DNA of 64,000 bases, taken from contig JAFXKT010000002.1 of the NCBI GenBank assembly GCA_017531585.1, positions 320,203-384,202 of the forward strand, given 5' to 3'. This DNA is from Candidatus Saccharimonadota bacterium. GTDB lineage: Bacteria > Patescibacteriota > Saccharimonadia > Saccharimonadales > Saccharimonadaceae. Under the pieces are notes generated by a model. That model ran no database searches. It was not told the DNA's origin and worked only from the letters and a program-made list of their open reading frames with translations. Each line of letters begins with the position of its first letter. Positions within the stretch are counted from its first letter, which is position 1. Positions 1-7,275 of the stretch are shown here, piece by piece. Both the position numbers and the translations under genes were made by a program.

Positions 1-31
1 GACCTTTCGGTCTTCTTCTAAATCCTAAATA

Positions 32-108
32 TGGTGGAGCGTATGAGATTCAAACTCATGACCTCCTGCTTGCAAAGCAGGCGCTCTAATCAGCTGAGCT
101 AACGCCCC
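32..108 (-). tRNA. tRNA-Ala (anticodon TGC), CCA encoded
   Basis: The reverse strand folds as a full cloverleaf. The acceptor begins GGGGCG, the anticodon arm reads CCTGC-TTTGCAA-GCAGG with TGC at positions 34-36, the T-arm carries GAGTTTGAATCTC, and the 3' end is ACCA encoded in the DNA. Anticodon TGC reads GCN alanine codons. Confidence 0.97.
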
Positions 109-124
109 ATATTTAAATCATAAA

Positions 125-190
125 GGGATAGAACCAGGGGGGCGGTTCCATCCCAAAGACATTATAACATAGTTATCTCAAAAAATGCAA
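125..190 (-). promoter_or_regulatory. Promoter and 5' leader hairpin of tRNA-Ala
   Basis: On the reverse strand a TTGCAT box (185-190) lies 18 bases before TATAAT (161-166). Just downstream, in the transcribed leader, bases 125-154 form a hairpin (GGGATGGAACC against GGTTCTATCCC, one mismatch) without a U-run, so it is more likely a pre-tRNA processing structure than a terminator. Confidence 0.6.
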
Positions 191-246
191 ATCGGAGTAA
201 AATAATTAAAGATTTACAAGAATAAACATAAGAGGAGAGCAAAGGC

Positions 247-1185
247 ATGCTCAAATATTACAAGACCGATTTAGGTAAAAACCAGACAATCCTAATCCCA
301 CAAATAGAGGCAGATTGCTGGATAGACCTCTCTTCGCCAACCCAAAGCGAGGTCGAACAAGTTATCGCGGAAACTAGTATTGACCGCGATCTTATCATGA
401 AGATGCTCGATGAAGACGAGCTTCCGCGTATCGAAAGCGCCGACGACGCCACCTTGGTAGTCATTGACGTCCCGGCACAGATTGAACATGGCAAGAAATA
501 CGTTACCTATCCTCTAGGCGTCATTATTACTGGCAGCAAGCATATCATTACGATTTCACCAAAAACCACACCAATCCTAAACGATTTCAAGAAAAACCTT
601 ATTAAAGATTTTCATACTGGCAAGAAAACCCGTTTCCTTATCCAGATTATTGCCGCCGCAGCCGCTGGCTATCTAAAAATCTTGAACGAAATCTACCGTC
701 AAATCGAGGACAAGGAAGAGACTTTGAAGGTTTCTACTAAAAACGAAGATCTAATCGATCTCCTATCTACCGAAAAATCCCTCGTCTACTTCACGACATC
801 TCTAAAAGAGAACGATCTCGTGTTGGAGCGCCTCAGTAAAGGCATTATGCTCCCTCTCTATGAAGGCGATCTAGATTTGCTCGAGGATGCCATGATCGAA
901 AACCGCCAGGCTATCGATATGGCTGGCATCTATCGCGACATCTTGGGCTCCATTACAGAGACTTACGGCACAATTATTTCCAACAACCTCAACAACGTCA
1001 TGAAGTTCTTGGCGGGCGCCACAATTGTTATTTCTGTTCCAACCTTGATTTCGTCCTTCCTTGGCATGAACGTCTGGTTTGGCGATATTGGCGTCAACCA
1101 TATTTCGGCTATCGCGGTTCTAATCTTCTCGATCATAGCCTCACTAATCGTGGCATATATTCTCAAGAAAAAAGGAATGTTATAA
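247..1185 (+). CDS. corA: CorA-family divalent metal (Mg2+/Co2+) transporter
   Basis: The 312-residue protein has the CorA layout: a long acidic and helical cytoplasmic part (about 1-250), then two C-terminal membrane segments (about 254-275 and 285-307). The family signature Gly-Met-Asn follows the first membrane helix (FLGMNV, about residue 274). CorA proteins form pentameric channels that let Mg2+ into the cell down the membrane potential. The start is supported by GAGGAGA eight bases upstream. The gene is followed at once by a small membrane protein gene whose TATAAT box overlaps the corA stop codon, so that gene may have its own start site. Confidence 0.93.
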   Translation: MLKYYKTDLGKNQTILIPQIEADCWIDLSSPTQSEVEQVIAETSIDRDLIMKMLDEDELPRIESADDATLVVIDVPAQIEHGKKYVTYPLGVIITGSKHIITISPKTTPILNDFKKNLIKDFHTGKKTRFLIQIIAAAAAGYLKILNEIYRQIEDKEETLKVSTKNEDLIDLLSTEKSLVYFTTSLKENDLVLERLSKGIMLPLYEGDLDLLEDAMIENRQAIDMAGIYRDILGSITETYGTIISNNLNNVMKFLAGATIVISVPTLISSFLGMNVWFGDIGVNHISAIAVLIFSIIASLIVAYILKKKGML

Positions 1186-1195
1186 TTTAATTATC

Positions 1196-1762
1196 ATGGC
1201 TGAAGAAATAATTAAAGCAAAGAAAATAGAAGTAAAATCTAAAAAGTCCACGCCGCTTTACGTCACTCTTATCATTGATGCCGTAATGCTAATCATTGGC
1301 GTTTGCATGTGTATCTGGGCAGACAAGGTCGTCGACACAATCGTCAAGGCAATTGGTGCCGTCTGTGTCGTCTACGCAGTATTTAATCTTGTTCAGTATC
1401 TCCGCACAGAGAACCGCAGCAACAAAGATTTACCGCTCCTTATCACAGCAATCGCTCTAGCAATCGCAGGCGTCTTCCTAATCATCCAGAGCGGTCTCGT
1501 AAACAGCATCGTAACAATCATCATTGGCGCACTTATTACGCTAATCAGTATCTTCCACTTACAAGATGCACTTAACATGAAGGGGAAGAGCAGCAAATAC
1601 ACCTACGCGCTCATTACTTCAGTTATCGGCCTAGTTTGTGGCGTTTGCTGTATGTTTGGCCTAATCCTTGCACAAGGAATCCCAATCATCCTTATCGGCA
1701 TTGCCCTAATCATCTTTGCCGCTTCGGACATCTTTGGCGCAATCTCGCTAAAACTTAAATAA
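1196..1762 (+). CDS. DUF308/HdeD-like integral membrane protein
   Basis: The 188-residue protein has a short charged N-terminus and then about six hydrophobic helices in pairs from residue 22 to the end, the layout of the HdeD/DUF308 family of small membrane proteins linked with acid resistance in enteric bacteria. Its function here is not known. A TATAAT box lies at 1181-1186, about nine bases before the ATG and overlapping the corA stop, which points to a leaderless or very short-leader transcript in addition to read-through from corA. A strong terminator follows. Confidence 0.7.
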   Translation: MAEEIIKAKKIEVKSKKSTPLYVTLIIDAVMLIIGVCMCIWADKVVDTIVKAIGAVCVVYAVFNLVQYLRTENRSNKDLPLLITAIALAIAGVFLIIQSGLVNSIVTIIIGALITLISIFHLQDALNMKGKSSKYTYALITSVIGLVCGVCCMFGLILAQGIPIILIGIALIIFAASDIFGAISLKLK

Positions 1763-1770
1763 TACAAATA

Positions 1771-1796
1771 CCACCGAGACTTACTCGGTGGTTTTT
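1771..1796 (+). terminator. Rho-independent terminator after the DUF308 gene
   Basis: CCACCGAG and CTCGGTGG form an eight-base stem around a short loop, followed by TTTTT. It ends the corA-DUF308 unit. Confidence 0.9.
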
Positions 1797-1802
1797 GACG
1801 CA

Positions 1803-1834
1803 AAAAAGACCGGCCTCATGATGGGGCCGGCTTT
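1803..1834 (-). terminator. Rho-independent terminator of the SleB-like gene
   Basis: On the reverse strand GCCGGCC pairs with GGCCGGT and is followed by TTTTTT. It faces the preceding terminator, so the two convergent genes are isolated from each other. Confidence 0.85.
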
Positions 1835-1863
1835 AATTACAAATGAAGTTTTTCAGCTTGATA

Positions 1864-2784
1864 TTAGTCCGGACAATACTCAGGGTTTCCGTTTCCATAG
1901 AAGTGGTTTCTCCAACCGTCTCCATAGAACATGTCGTATCCGCTACTCAGGTATCTTTCGCCGCCAAACAGCCAGTTATAAACCTGGTCGTAGGCCACCT
2001 GATAGTGTTCCTCCCTGTAGACCTTGTTGGGATAATATGCAAACTGTGCGGGCTTGGTAAGATTCTCGGCAATGGTATTGGGCCACTTCGAAGAATCCAC
2101 TCTATTCAGCACCGTCCAGATTACGCATGCCTGCTGAGCATAACTACAATCGCCACCTTCTTGTGCGACAGTCTTGGCGAGCATAATTATTTCCTCTTCG
2201 CTCACGTAATCATAAACTGAACCCTCCACAGGTGCAGGAGTTTCCTCGGTAGCTTCGGCTTCTTCTACCTCAGCTTCGTAAGTTTCCTCCTCATCAGTAG
2301 CAATCTCCCTTGCGATGGGCACTGCTATAGCAGGGTCAATTTCGGTCGGTTCTGAAGACCAAGTTTCTTCCACAGAAGTAACAATCGTGGTTGTAGTTGC
2401 AGTAGTAGTCGTAGTTTCCGTAGTAGTCACAGCCGTCGTTGCGATCGACATAGCCGGAACTTCCGCAGTAAACATAGCCTCGAGATTGGCTCTTGTTGAC
2501 GTTGCTACACCTATCATTTTTCCAGTCTCAACAGTATAAGCGCCGAGAGGAGAAGCCACGTTGTAATCCATATCGCCAGACGAATAATTAGCCACACTAG
2601 CAGCCTTGATTTCGTCGTTAGAAACACTTAATGCGCTGGCAGTCAAAGTAAGACTCAGGCCCATTGTCAGTGCAGCGGCAAGACCGATAGCAGGAGCGCT
2701 TTCCTTTTTCAGGGCGCGTCTCAGCTTCATGCGGGTCAGCCTCATAGCAATACGGACTCTTCTGTGGGTTGTTGAATGCTTCAT
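1864..2784 (-). CDS. Secreted or membrane-anchored SleB-like cell-wall hydrolase
   Basis: A 306-residue protein when started at the ATG eight bases after GGAGGT; an upstream in-frame ATG at 2823 lacks such a site and is less likely. Order: basic N-terminus, hydrophobic segment (about residues 30-52), a long Thr/Val/Glu-rich low-complexity linker, and a C-terminal domain of the SleB/hydrolase_2 type. That domain opens with EEEIIMLAKTVAQEGG, contains the family Glu, and continues with ACVIWTVLNRVDS, typical of spore-cortex-lytic-like transglycosylases. The protein probably cuts peptidoglycan outside the cell; in an episymbiont that could serve its own wall or the host surface. Both roles are inference. 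Confidence 0.78.
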   Translation of the reverse strand: MKHSTTHRRVRIAMRLTRMKLRRALKKESAPAIGLAAALTMGLSLTLTASALSVSNDEIKAASVANYSSGDMDYNVASPLGAYTVETGKMIGVATSTRANLEAMFTAEVPAMSIATTAVTTTETTTTTATTTTIVTSVEETWSSEPTEIDPAIAVPIAREIATDEEETYEAEVEEAEATEETPAPVEGSVYDYVSEEEIIMLAKTVAQEGGDCSYAQQACVIWTVLNRVDSSKWPNTIAENLTKPAQFAYYPNKVYREEHYQVAYDQVYNWLFGGERYLSSGYDMFYGDGWRNHFYGNGNPEYCPD

Positions 2785-2925
2785 TTTAAAGTACCTCCAA
2801 ATGGAATATATTTTGTTACTCAAGAGAGCAACTTTTCTATTCTAGCACAAATTTTGATTTTTGTCAAGATGCTTAAGATAATTCAAATTCTTTCTAGTAA
2901 TAATTATTATTTTGCTATATAGCAA

Positions 2926-3004
2926 TTTGCTTGTAAAATCCGCAAGCAATGTCAGATAAACCTATTACGCTCAGGTGTAATTACTTGCAAAAATCGCAAG
3001 TAAA
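2926..3004 (+). repeat. 79-base structured repeat, copy A
   Basis: One of four 79-base intergenic elements. Outer strands TTTGCTTG and CGCAAGTAAA pair, as do inner strands GCAAGCAAT and AATTACTTGC, around an apical core CAGATAAACCTATTACGC then TCAGGTG. It lies between the SleB-like gene start and the small acidic gene. See the finding for the comparison with copies at 30459, 33319 and 43059. Confidence 0.85.
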
Positions 3005-3035
3005 TTCCTATCTTCAGAAAAAGTAAGCTAGTCAA

Positions 3036-3060
3036 AAAACACCCCGCATAACGGGATGTC
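3036..3060 (-). terminator. Terminator of the small acidic gene
   Basis: On the reverse strand ACATCCCGTTATGCGGGGTGT forms a stem-loop followed by TTTTTT. Confidence 0.8.
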
Positions 3061-3061
3061 C

Positions 3062-3187
3062 TTATTCGCCACAAGCGTGCAATTCTTCGGAATCTTCACT
3101 GTTTTCGGCTTCTTCCGAAGCGAGAACTTTTTCGAGCTCTTCCTCTGCGTCTTCTGCCGCTTTGTCTTGGTTTTCTTTATTTGGCAT
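3062..3187 (-). CDS. 41-residue acidic small protein, unknown function
   Basis: A short open frame starts MPNKENQDKAAED and ends ELHACGE. It is very rich in Glu and Ala and has one Cys-Gly near the end. It sits eleven bases after the 2H phosphoesterase stop on the same strand and ends right before a clear terminator, which supports it as a real gene. A TATAAT/TATAGAT stretch just upstream could give a leaderless start. No family was recognised. Confidence 0.5.
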   Translation of the reverse strand: MPNKENQDKAAEDAEEELEKVLASEEAENSEDSEELHACGE

Positions 3188-3198
3188 AGATATCTATA

Positions 3199-3600
3199 TT
3201 ATATAACCAAGCCCGAACGCGTCACAACGCCATAGCGACCAGTAAACTCAATCGCTTTTTCAAGAGGAGAGAACTCAATACTGCTCGTATTCTTCATCGC
3301 TCCGTCACGACTAATCGAAAGAGTTATATGCGGAACCGCTACCAAGTCGCAAATCTTCTGAAGCTCAGGGTTCTTTGCGGATAACTCAACCTTTAATCCT
3401 TCATTCTTACCATTGTTTCCATAGCCGACCACGCGAACTTTAACTTCTTCGCCCAAGAATTCTTCGTGTGCAGATTCAATACCGCCACGAAAAGTCAGAG
3501 TAACATGCGGATGGCCAGCCCAAGCCGAAAGCTTCGGCGGAAAAGCACCATAAATCTCCTCGCTATTCAAGAAAATGCCAGTATAAATCGGTATCAACAT
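3199..3600 (-). CDS. 2H phosphoesterase superfamily protein
   Basis: Read from the ATG at 3600 the product is 133 residues. It has two His-x-Thr-x motifs about 75 residues apart, HVTLTF (about 31) and HITLSI (about 105), the pair that defines 2H phosphoesterases (RNA ligase/cyclic phosphodiesterase fold). Members hydrolyse or make 2',3'-cyclic or 2'-5' phosphodiesters in RNA or nucleotides; the substrate here is unknown. The longer open frame on this strand is an artefact of the antisense gene; a TATAAT box six bases before the chosen ATG indicates a leaderless mRNA. It is divergent from an HD-domain gene across a shared palindromic promoter, so the two may act in one RNA or nucleotide pathway. 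Confidence 0.72.
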   Translation of the reverse strand: MLIPIYTGIFLNSEEIYGAFPPKLSAWAGHPHVTLTFRGGIESAHEEFLGEEVKVRVVGYGNNGKNEGLKVELSAKNPELQKICDLVAVPHITLSISRDGAMKNTSSIEFSPLEKAIEFTGRYGVVTRSGLVI

Positions 3601-3605
3601 ATCTT

Positions 3606-3623
3606 TATTATATCGATATAATA
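3606..3623. promoter_or_regulatory. Palindromic bidirectional -10 region
   Basis: TATTATATCGATATAATA is a perfect 18-base palindrome with a TATAAT box on each strand. One box lies six bases before the 2H ATG and the other about 25 bases before the HD-domain ATG, so one site can start both divergent transcripts. Confidence 0.7.
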
Positions 3624-3646
3624 TTCTACATAAAAGCGAGTCAAAC

Positions 3647-4282
3647 ATGGACCAGGTTAGCAAACACATTATCGAATACATCGAAACAGAGATCTTGCCG
3701 CAATATAACGGCATCGGCGGGCATACCGACAAACATATCAGACAGGTCATCGAGCGTAGCCTAAACTTCTTTAAACAGGCACCAGAGCTAAATATTGACA
3801 TGGTTTACATCATTGCCGCCTATCATGATTTAGGTCGCCTTATAGACAACGAAACGCATAACCTAGAATCTGCCAAACTTCTTCACAAAGACAAGTTTAT
3901 TAAAGAACACTTCACTGACGAAGAAATCAATATTATGGCGGAAGCCGTAGAAGACCACCGTGCCTCGCTCGGCAGAGAACCACGCAGTATTTATGGCAAG
4001 CTCGTTTCCTCCGCAGACCGCAACACTAGCCTCGAAGAAACGCTTAGTCGATCTTTCGACTATACCAGCCATATCAATCCAGATATGACAGAAGATGAGC
4101 TTATTGAAACCGCCCGTAAGCACCTTCGCAAGAAATATTCACCAGATGGCTATGCTGCCAAAACTATGTATTTCGAAGATCCAAATTTTACACTTTTCTT
4201 AAATAGAACCGAAGAGATCACGCGTGACCCAGAAACTTTCGCCAAAACCATGCGCGAGCACAACAAAAAGCGCGGAAAATAA
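3647..4282 (+). CDS. HD-domain metal-dependent phosphohydrolase
   Basis: The 211-residue protein carries HD-superfamily residues in order: His in GGHTDKH (about 25), the His-Asp pair in AAYHDLGR (about 61), a later His in AVEDHRAS (about 104) and Asp in SADRNTS (about 123). HD proteins use two metal ions to hydrolyse nucleotides or phosphodiesters. The substrate is not evident. It shares a symmetrical divergent promoter with a 2H phosphoesterase gene, which hints at related nucleotide or RNA-end chemistry. A bidirectional terminator follows. Confidence 0.82.
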   Translation: MDQVSKHIIEYIETEILPQYNGIGGHTDKHIRQVIERSLNFFKQAPELNIDMVYIIAAYHDLGRLIDNETHNLESAKLLHKDKFIKEHFTDEEINIMAEAVEDHRASLGREPRSIYGKLVSSADRNTSLEETLSRSFDYTSHINPDMTEDELIETARKHLRKKYSPDGYAAKTMYFEDPNFTLFLNRTEEITRDPETFAKTMREHNKKRGK

Positions 4283-4288
4283 TCAACA

Positions 4289-4320
4289 AAAAGCCGACTA
4301 CGCTTGCAGTCGGCTTTATT
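4289..4320. terminator. Bidirectional terminator
   Basis: AAAAGCCGACT and AGTCGGCTTT form an inverted repeat with A-run before and T-run after, able to end both the HD-domain gene and the convergent secreted-protein operon. Confidence 0.88.
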
Positions 4321-4321
4321 T

Positions 4322-5884
4322 TTAATATTTCTTTATATAAACAGACAGCGCTATAACCAGTAAAGCAAGTTCGGCAAGCAGAGCAACGAGTGCAACCGTA
4401 CTAGCATCATTCTCGTACGTTTCGCTCTTGCTGCTCATATTTACAAATACTACCTCCTCGCCACCAGCATAACCATCTACGCTCAAATACAAACCATTAG
4501 TTTCGGAGCCAGAGATCTCGCCACCTTTATAAATCTTAAAATTCTTGTAATCCAGGCTCGAATTACTATAAATCAAAGTCTTAAAAGTCCTATCAGACTT
4601 AAATGCAGCAATAATATTACCACTCTGATCCTTAATCACGACAGGAGCATCTGCTGCAATCTGATCGAAGCTAGCAAAGATAAAATCCTGCTTCGAATCG
4701 TTAGAGATCTGGTCGACCATATTACCAGTCGCAATCACGGTACCACCATTAATATAGGTGCCGCCCGTAGAATCTAAACCTGCGTCCATGCTAGTCGGAT
4801 GCGCAAAGGCGTAAACCGTGCCGCCATTAATCGTCAGCTTGCCATTAGAATCAATCGCATCACCTTCGTCAGCATCGACAGAAACCGAAGCGAGCAGAGA
4901 ATTAGCATCAATAGTCAAATCATTACGCACGGTCGTGTTACCACTACTTGCAGTTGTCGTATTTAGACAGTCGTCCTGAGAATATATTTCGTAATCGCCA
5001 GTACCGCCACTGAAGGTCAAGTTACCCTTAGTTTCAATACCCTCACTGTTCTTGCTCGTAACTTTCAAAAAGCCTTCGCCTTCGAAATACAAATCTATAT
5101 CCGAACTGATTGCGCCACTTGCCTTGTAGAAATAAAGCGGATCACCATCTTGCAAATCCTCATTATCTGCCTGGACGGTCGCAAACAAAACATTCTCGAT
5201 TTGCTCACTCGTATAAATACCGTAATAGCTCGAATATTTACTATAGTTAGTCAAACTATCACCAGAATAGTTACCCTTGTAATCATCTAGCTTATCCGAG
5301 CCAAGCAAGCTAACTTTCTTGAGCTTACCGCCTTCGAGGATATTCTCAGAGCCAGAAGTAGTTTTGATAGTAACCTTATGATCGGTATAGTTTTTGTCTT
5401 TATTATAGACAAAAATCGCAGGCGCCTTCTTTGAATCCGTATCAAGATTTACACCGTTAAGGACCAGATTAATATCACCCTTAATATTATTCGTATTAAC
5501 GCCAATCATTGCGCCCGTAATCTCACCCATAAGTTCAACATTACCAGTTGTATTTACGTTAATAACCTTAATATCTAGCGTTTTAATCTCTGTATCATTC
5601 GAATCTTCCTCGATAAAATCATCAAGATCTGGAGTTTTTGCGGCCGATACACCATCAAACAAAAAGTCCGTAACATAAACACCAGACAAATTGTTCGCCT
5701 TGTAATCAACAAGAAAGTCTGCCAGATTCTCGTATTCTGGAATGGCCTTATACTCACTCTTGTTTGTCGAGTATTCCAAATTACTTAAATTCACATATAA
5801 ATTACTGTCTTCGGCGAACGTATTAACAGGGAACAAAAACACCGTTAGTAGCAGTGCACCCAAAAAACTAAAAACCCTTCTCAT
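4322..5884 (-). CDS. Secreted Cthe_2159-like carbohydrate-binding protein with C-terminal membrane anchor
   Basis: A 520-residue extracellular protein: signal peptide (about 1-24, cut after TFA), a Ser/Asp/Asn-rich body and a C-terminal hydrophobic helix followed by YIKKY. The middle (about 235-400) has repeated short turns such as GIETKGNLTFSGG, DDCLNTT, GDAIDSNGKLTINGG and GTYINGGTVIATG, the pattern of the DUF4353/Cthe_2159 beta-helix family, which binds acidic polysaccharides such as pectin and cellulose. It probably sits on the cell surface and could bind host or environmental glycans. It is the second gene after an 87-residue membrane protein, eight bases apart. Confidence 0.75.
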   Translation of the reverse strand: MRRVFSFLGALLLTVFLFPVNTFAEDSNLYVNLSNLEYSTNKSEYKAIPEYENLADFLVDYKANNLSGVYVTDFLFDGVSAAKTPDLDDFIEEDSNDTEIKTLDIKVINVNTTGNVELMGEITGAMIGVNTNNIKGDINLVLNGVNLDTDSKKAPAIFVYNKDKNYTDHKVTIKTTSGSENILEGGKLKKVSLLGSDKLDDYKGNYSGDSLTNYSKYSSYYGIYTSEQIENVLFATVQADNEDLQDGDPLYFYKASGAISSDIDLYFEGEGFLKVTSKNSEGIETKGNLTFSGGTGDYEIYSQDDCLNTTTASSGNTTVRNDLTIDANSLLASVSVDADEGDAIDSNGKLTINGGTVYAFAHPTSMDAGLDSTGGTYINGGTVIATGNMVDQISNDSKQDFIFASFDQIAADAPVVIKDQSGNIIAAFKSDRTFKTLIYSNSSLDYKNFKIYKGGEISGSETNGLYLSVDGYAGGEEVVFVNMSSKSETYENDASTVALVALLAELALLVIALSVYIKKY

Positions 5885-5892
5885 GGAGCTAC

Positions 5893-6156
5893 CTAGTTAT
5901 TGTTTGAAGAATTATCGCTTGGCATTTCTGGAGGAGTGCCACCCTGATCATTCTCGCCACTTGGCATCTCTGGAGGCGTACCGCCACCTTGCATTTGCTG
6001 AGAAGAAGAATTATTCGAACTAGTATTAGTTCCCAAAGTCTTCGCATAAACAAAGAAAGCTGCAGTCGAAATAACTGCACCAACAAGCACACCGATTATA
6101 AAAAGAAGAATTTTGCCTTTTGAGCCATCTTTTTTGCTAATATTATCGTTATCCAT
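5893..6156 (-). CDS. Small single-pass membrane protein with GGTPPEMPS repeats
   Basis: An 87-residue protein with a short charged cytoplasmic N-terminus, one membrane helix (about 16-38) and an extracellular Ser/Asn/Gln-rich tail holding two copies of GGTPPEMPS. Proline-rich tails of this type often occur next to Cthe_2159-like proteins, and this gene leads the operon with that gene. Start supported by AAAGGAG seven bases upstream. It could be a wall-spanning spacer or partner; the function is unknown. Confidence 0.65.
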   Translation of the reverse strand: MDNDNISKKDGSKGKILLFIIGVLVGAVISTAAFFVYAKTLGTNTSSNNSSSQQMQGGGTPPEMPSGENDQGGTPPEMPSDNSSNNN

Positions 6157-6227
6157 ATTAATAACTCCTTTATATTGGCTATGCTTTTATTTTAGCATTT
6201 TTACCTAAACCGAAACTTAAAGGAGCA

Positions 6228-6599
6228 CTAAATAGAAAGTCCAAAACTCTGATTCACGAGACCAAATAACTGCTCATCAGAAAGAGTACCATCAAGAACA
6301 ATCGTAATCCAATTTTTCTTATTCATATGCCATGCAGGGTAAATACCAGGCACGTTACCAGCAAAATCTAACGCTTCGCCTTTACTAAAGCGAACATTCA
6401 CAATTTCAATAAGATTATCGCTATCAATCCCAATCTTATTTGCTGGAATAACCATAATAATCCCATACCATTTTCGGCTATTACTATTCCTAAGCACAGC
6501 ACAATCCGGAGTTTTCGCCCACAAAAATTCAGGCTCAGTGGCATAGTTATTCTTCGCATAATCCAGTAGGCGCAAGGTTTGGGCAGATTTATAACTCAT
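6228..6599 (-). CDS. MmcQ/YjbR family protein
   Basis: The product resembles the MmcQ/YjbR (DUF419) family: a small fold with a conserved KTPDCAVLRN-SRKWYG stretch, a hydrophobic strand with Lys/Asn-Leu-rich segment, and a C-terminal NKKNWITIVLDG block. Family members are described as DNA-binding-like, with no firm role. Two in-frame ATGs lie next to a TATAAT box; the first follows the box directly, so the second (6599, 123 residues) fits a leaderless start better than 6605 (125 residues). Confidence 0.75.
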   Translation of the reverse strand: MSYKSAQTLRLLDYAKNNYATEPEFLWAKTPDCAVLRNSNSRKWYGIIMVIPANKIGIDSDNLIEIVNVRFSKGEALDFAGNVPGIYPAWHMNKKNWITIVLDGTLSDEQLFGLVNQSFGLSI

Positions 6600-6683
6600 A
6601 CTCATATTATACCGTTAGGTCTAATATGACACATTCTCTCGAATGCTAATATTATAATAGAAGCAATAAACAAGGATTTATCT

Positions 6684-6941
6684 ATGGAACAGAAAATTTG
6701 CCAAAGCTGCGCAATGCCATTAACTTCAGAAGATTTATATGCCACCGAAAAAGACGGCAGCAAAAACGAAGATTATTGCAAATGGTGCTATAAAGATGGC
6801 GAATTTCTGGATAAATGCTCGATGGAAGAGTACATTGAGAAATGCGCGCAATTCGGCGAACAGGCCAGCATGACCAACGAGCAAATGAAAGAATACTGCA
6901 CGAAAGTATTCCCAACTCTAAAGCGCTGGAAGAATTCTTAG
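6684..6941 (+). CDS. Small zinc-ribbon protein
   Basis: The 85-residue protein opens with CQSCAMPL and later has DYCKWCYKDG, two Cys-x2-Cys knuckles typical of the putative zinc-ribbon domain family (Zn_ribbon_2), then a Cys-containing helical tail (KCSMEEYIEKC). It probably binds one zinc ion; no catalytic residues are seen. An AAGGA sequence lies upstream of the ATG. The next gene, a TfoX-like protein, follows after 20 bases. Confidence 0.8.
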   Translation: MEQKICQSCAMPLTSEDLYATEKDGSKNEDYCKWCYKDGEFLDKCSMEEYIEKCAQFGEQASMTNEQMKEYCTKVFPTLKRWKNS

Positions 6942-6961
6942 CCACCCTAAGACATAAATCC

Positions 6962-7264
6962 ATGTCAAAAAGTACAAAAGAATTCAAAGATTTCGTTCTG
7001 GAACAGCTATCCGAAGCGCCAAATATTTTTTGCCGACCAATGATGGGTGGATATTTGCTTTATTCTGACGACGTCTTATTTGGTGGAATCTACAGCGACC
7101 GCTTACTAGTCAAAATGGTTCCAGAAAACGAGAAATATCAGATGACCGAAGTAATTCCATACGAAGGTTCAAAAAAGACTATGTTTTTCATAGAAGATTT
7201 AGAAGATAAGGAAAAGCTAGCAGAGATAGTCGACAATACTGTAAAAGGACTATCTAGGCAATAA
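6962..7264 (+). CDS. TfoX N-terminal domain protein
   Basis: A 100-residue protein matching the TfoX N-terminal domain in length and pattern: a helix, then FCRPMMGGYLLYSDDVLFGG, then KTMFFIEDLEDKEKL. In Gammaproteobacteria TfoX controls competence, but stand-alone N-terminal-domain proteins are widespread and not characterised. I start at the Met of MSKSTKEF because the open frame upstream overlaps the zinc-ribbon gene in another frame and carries no family signal. Confidence 0.75.
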   Translation: MSKSTKEFKDFVLEQLSEAPNIFCRPMMGGYLLYSDDVLFGGIYSDRLLVKMVPENEKYQMTEVIPYEGSKKTMFFIEDLEDKEKLAEIVDNTVKGLSRQ

Positions 7265-7275
7265 CTAGAAGCAGC

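Noticed and set aside
1864-2220. Open frames antisense to the SleB-like gene
   Set aside because: Shadow frames with no ribosome site or family signal.
2785-2823. Upstream start of the SleB-like gene
   Set aside because: The extra 13 codons contain the GGAGGT site of the downstream ATG.
3601-3801. N-terminal extension of the 2H phosphoesterase frame
   Set aside because: It lies antisense to the HD-domain gene, lacks family signal, and a TATAAT box sits right before the internal ATG.
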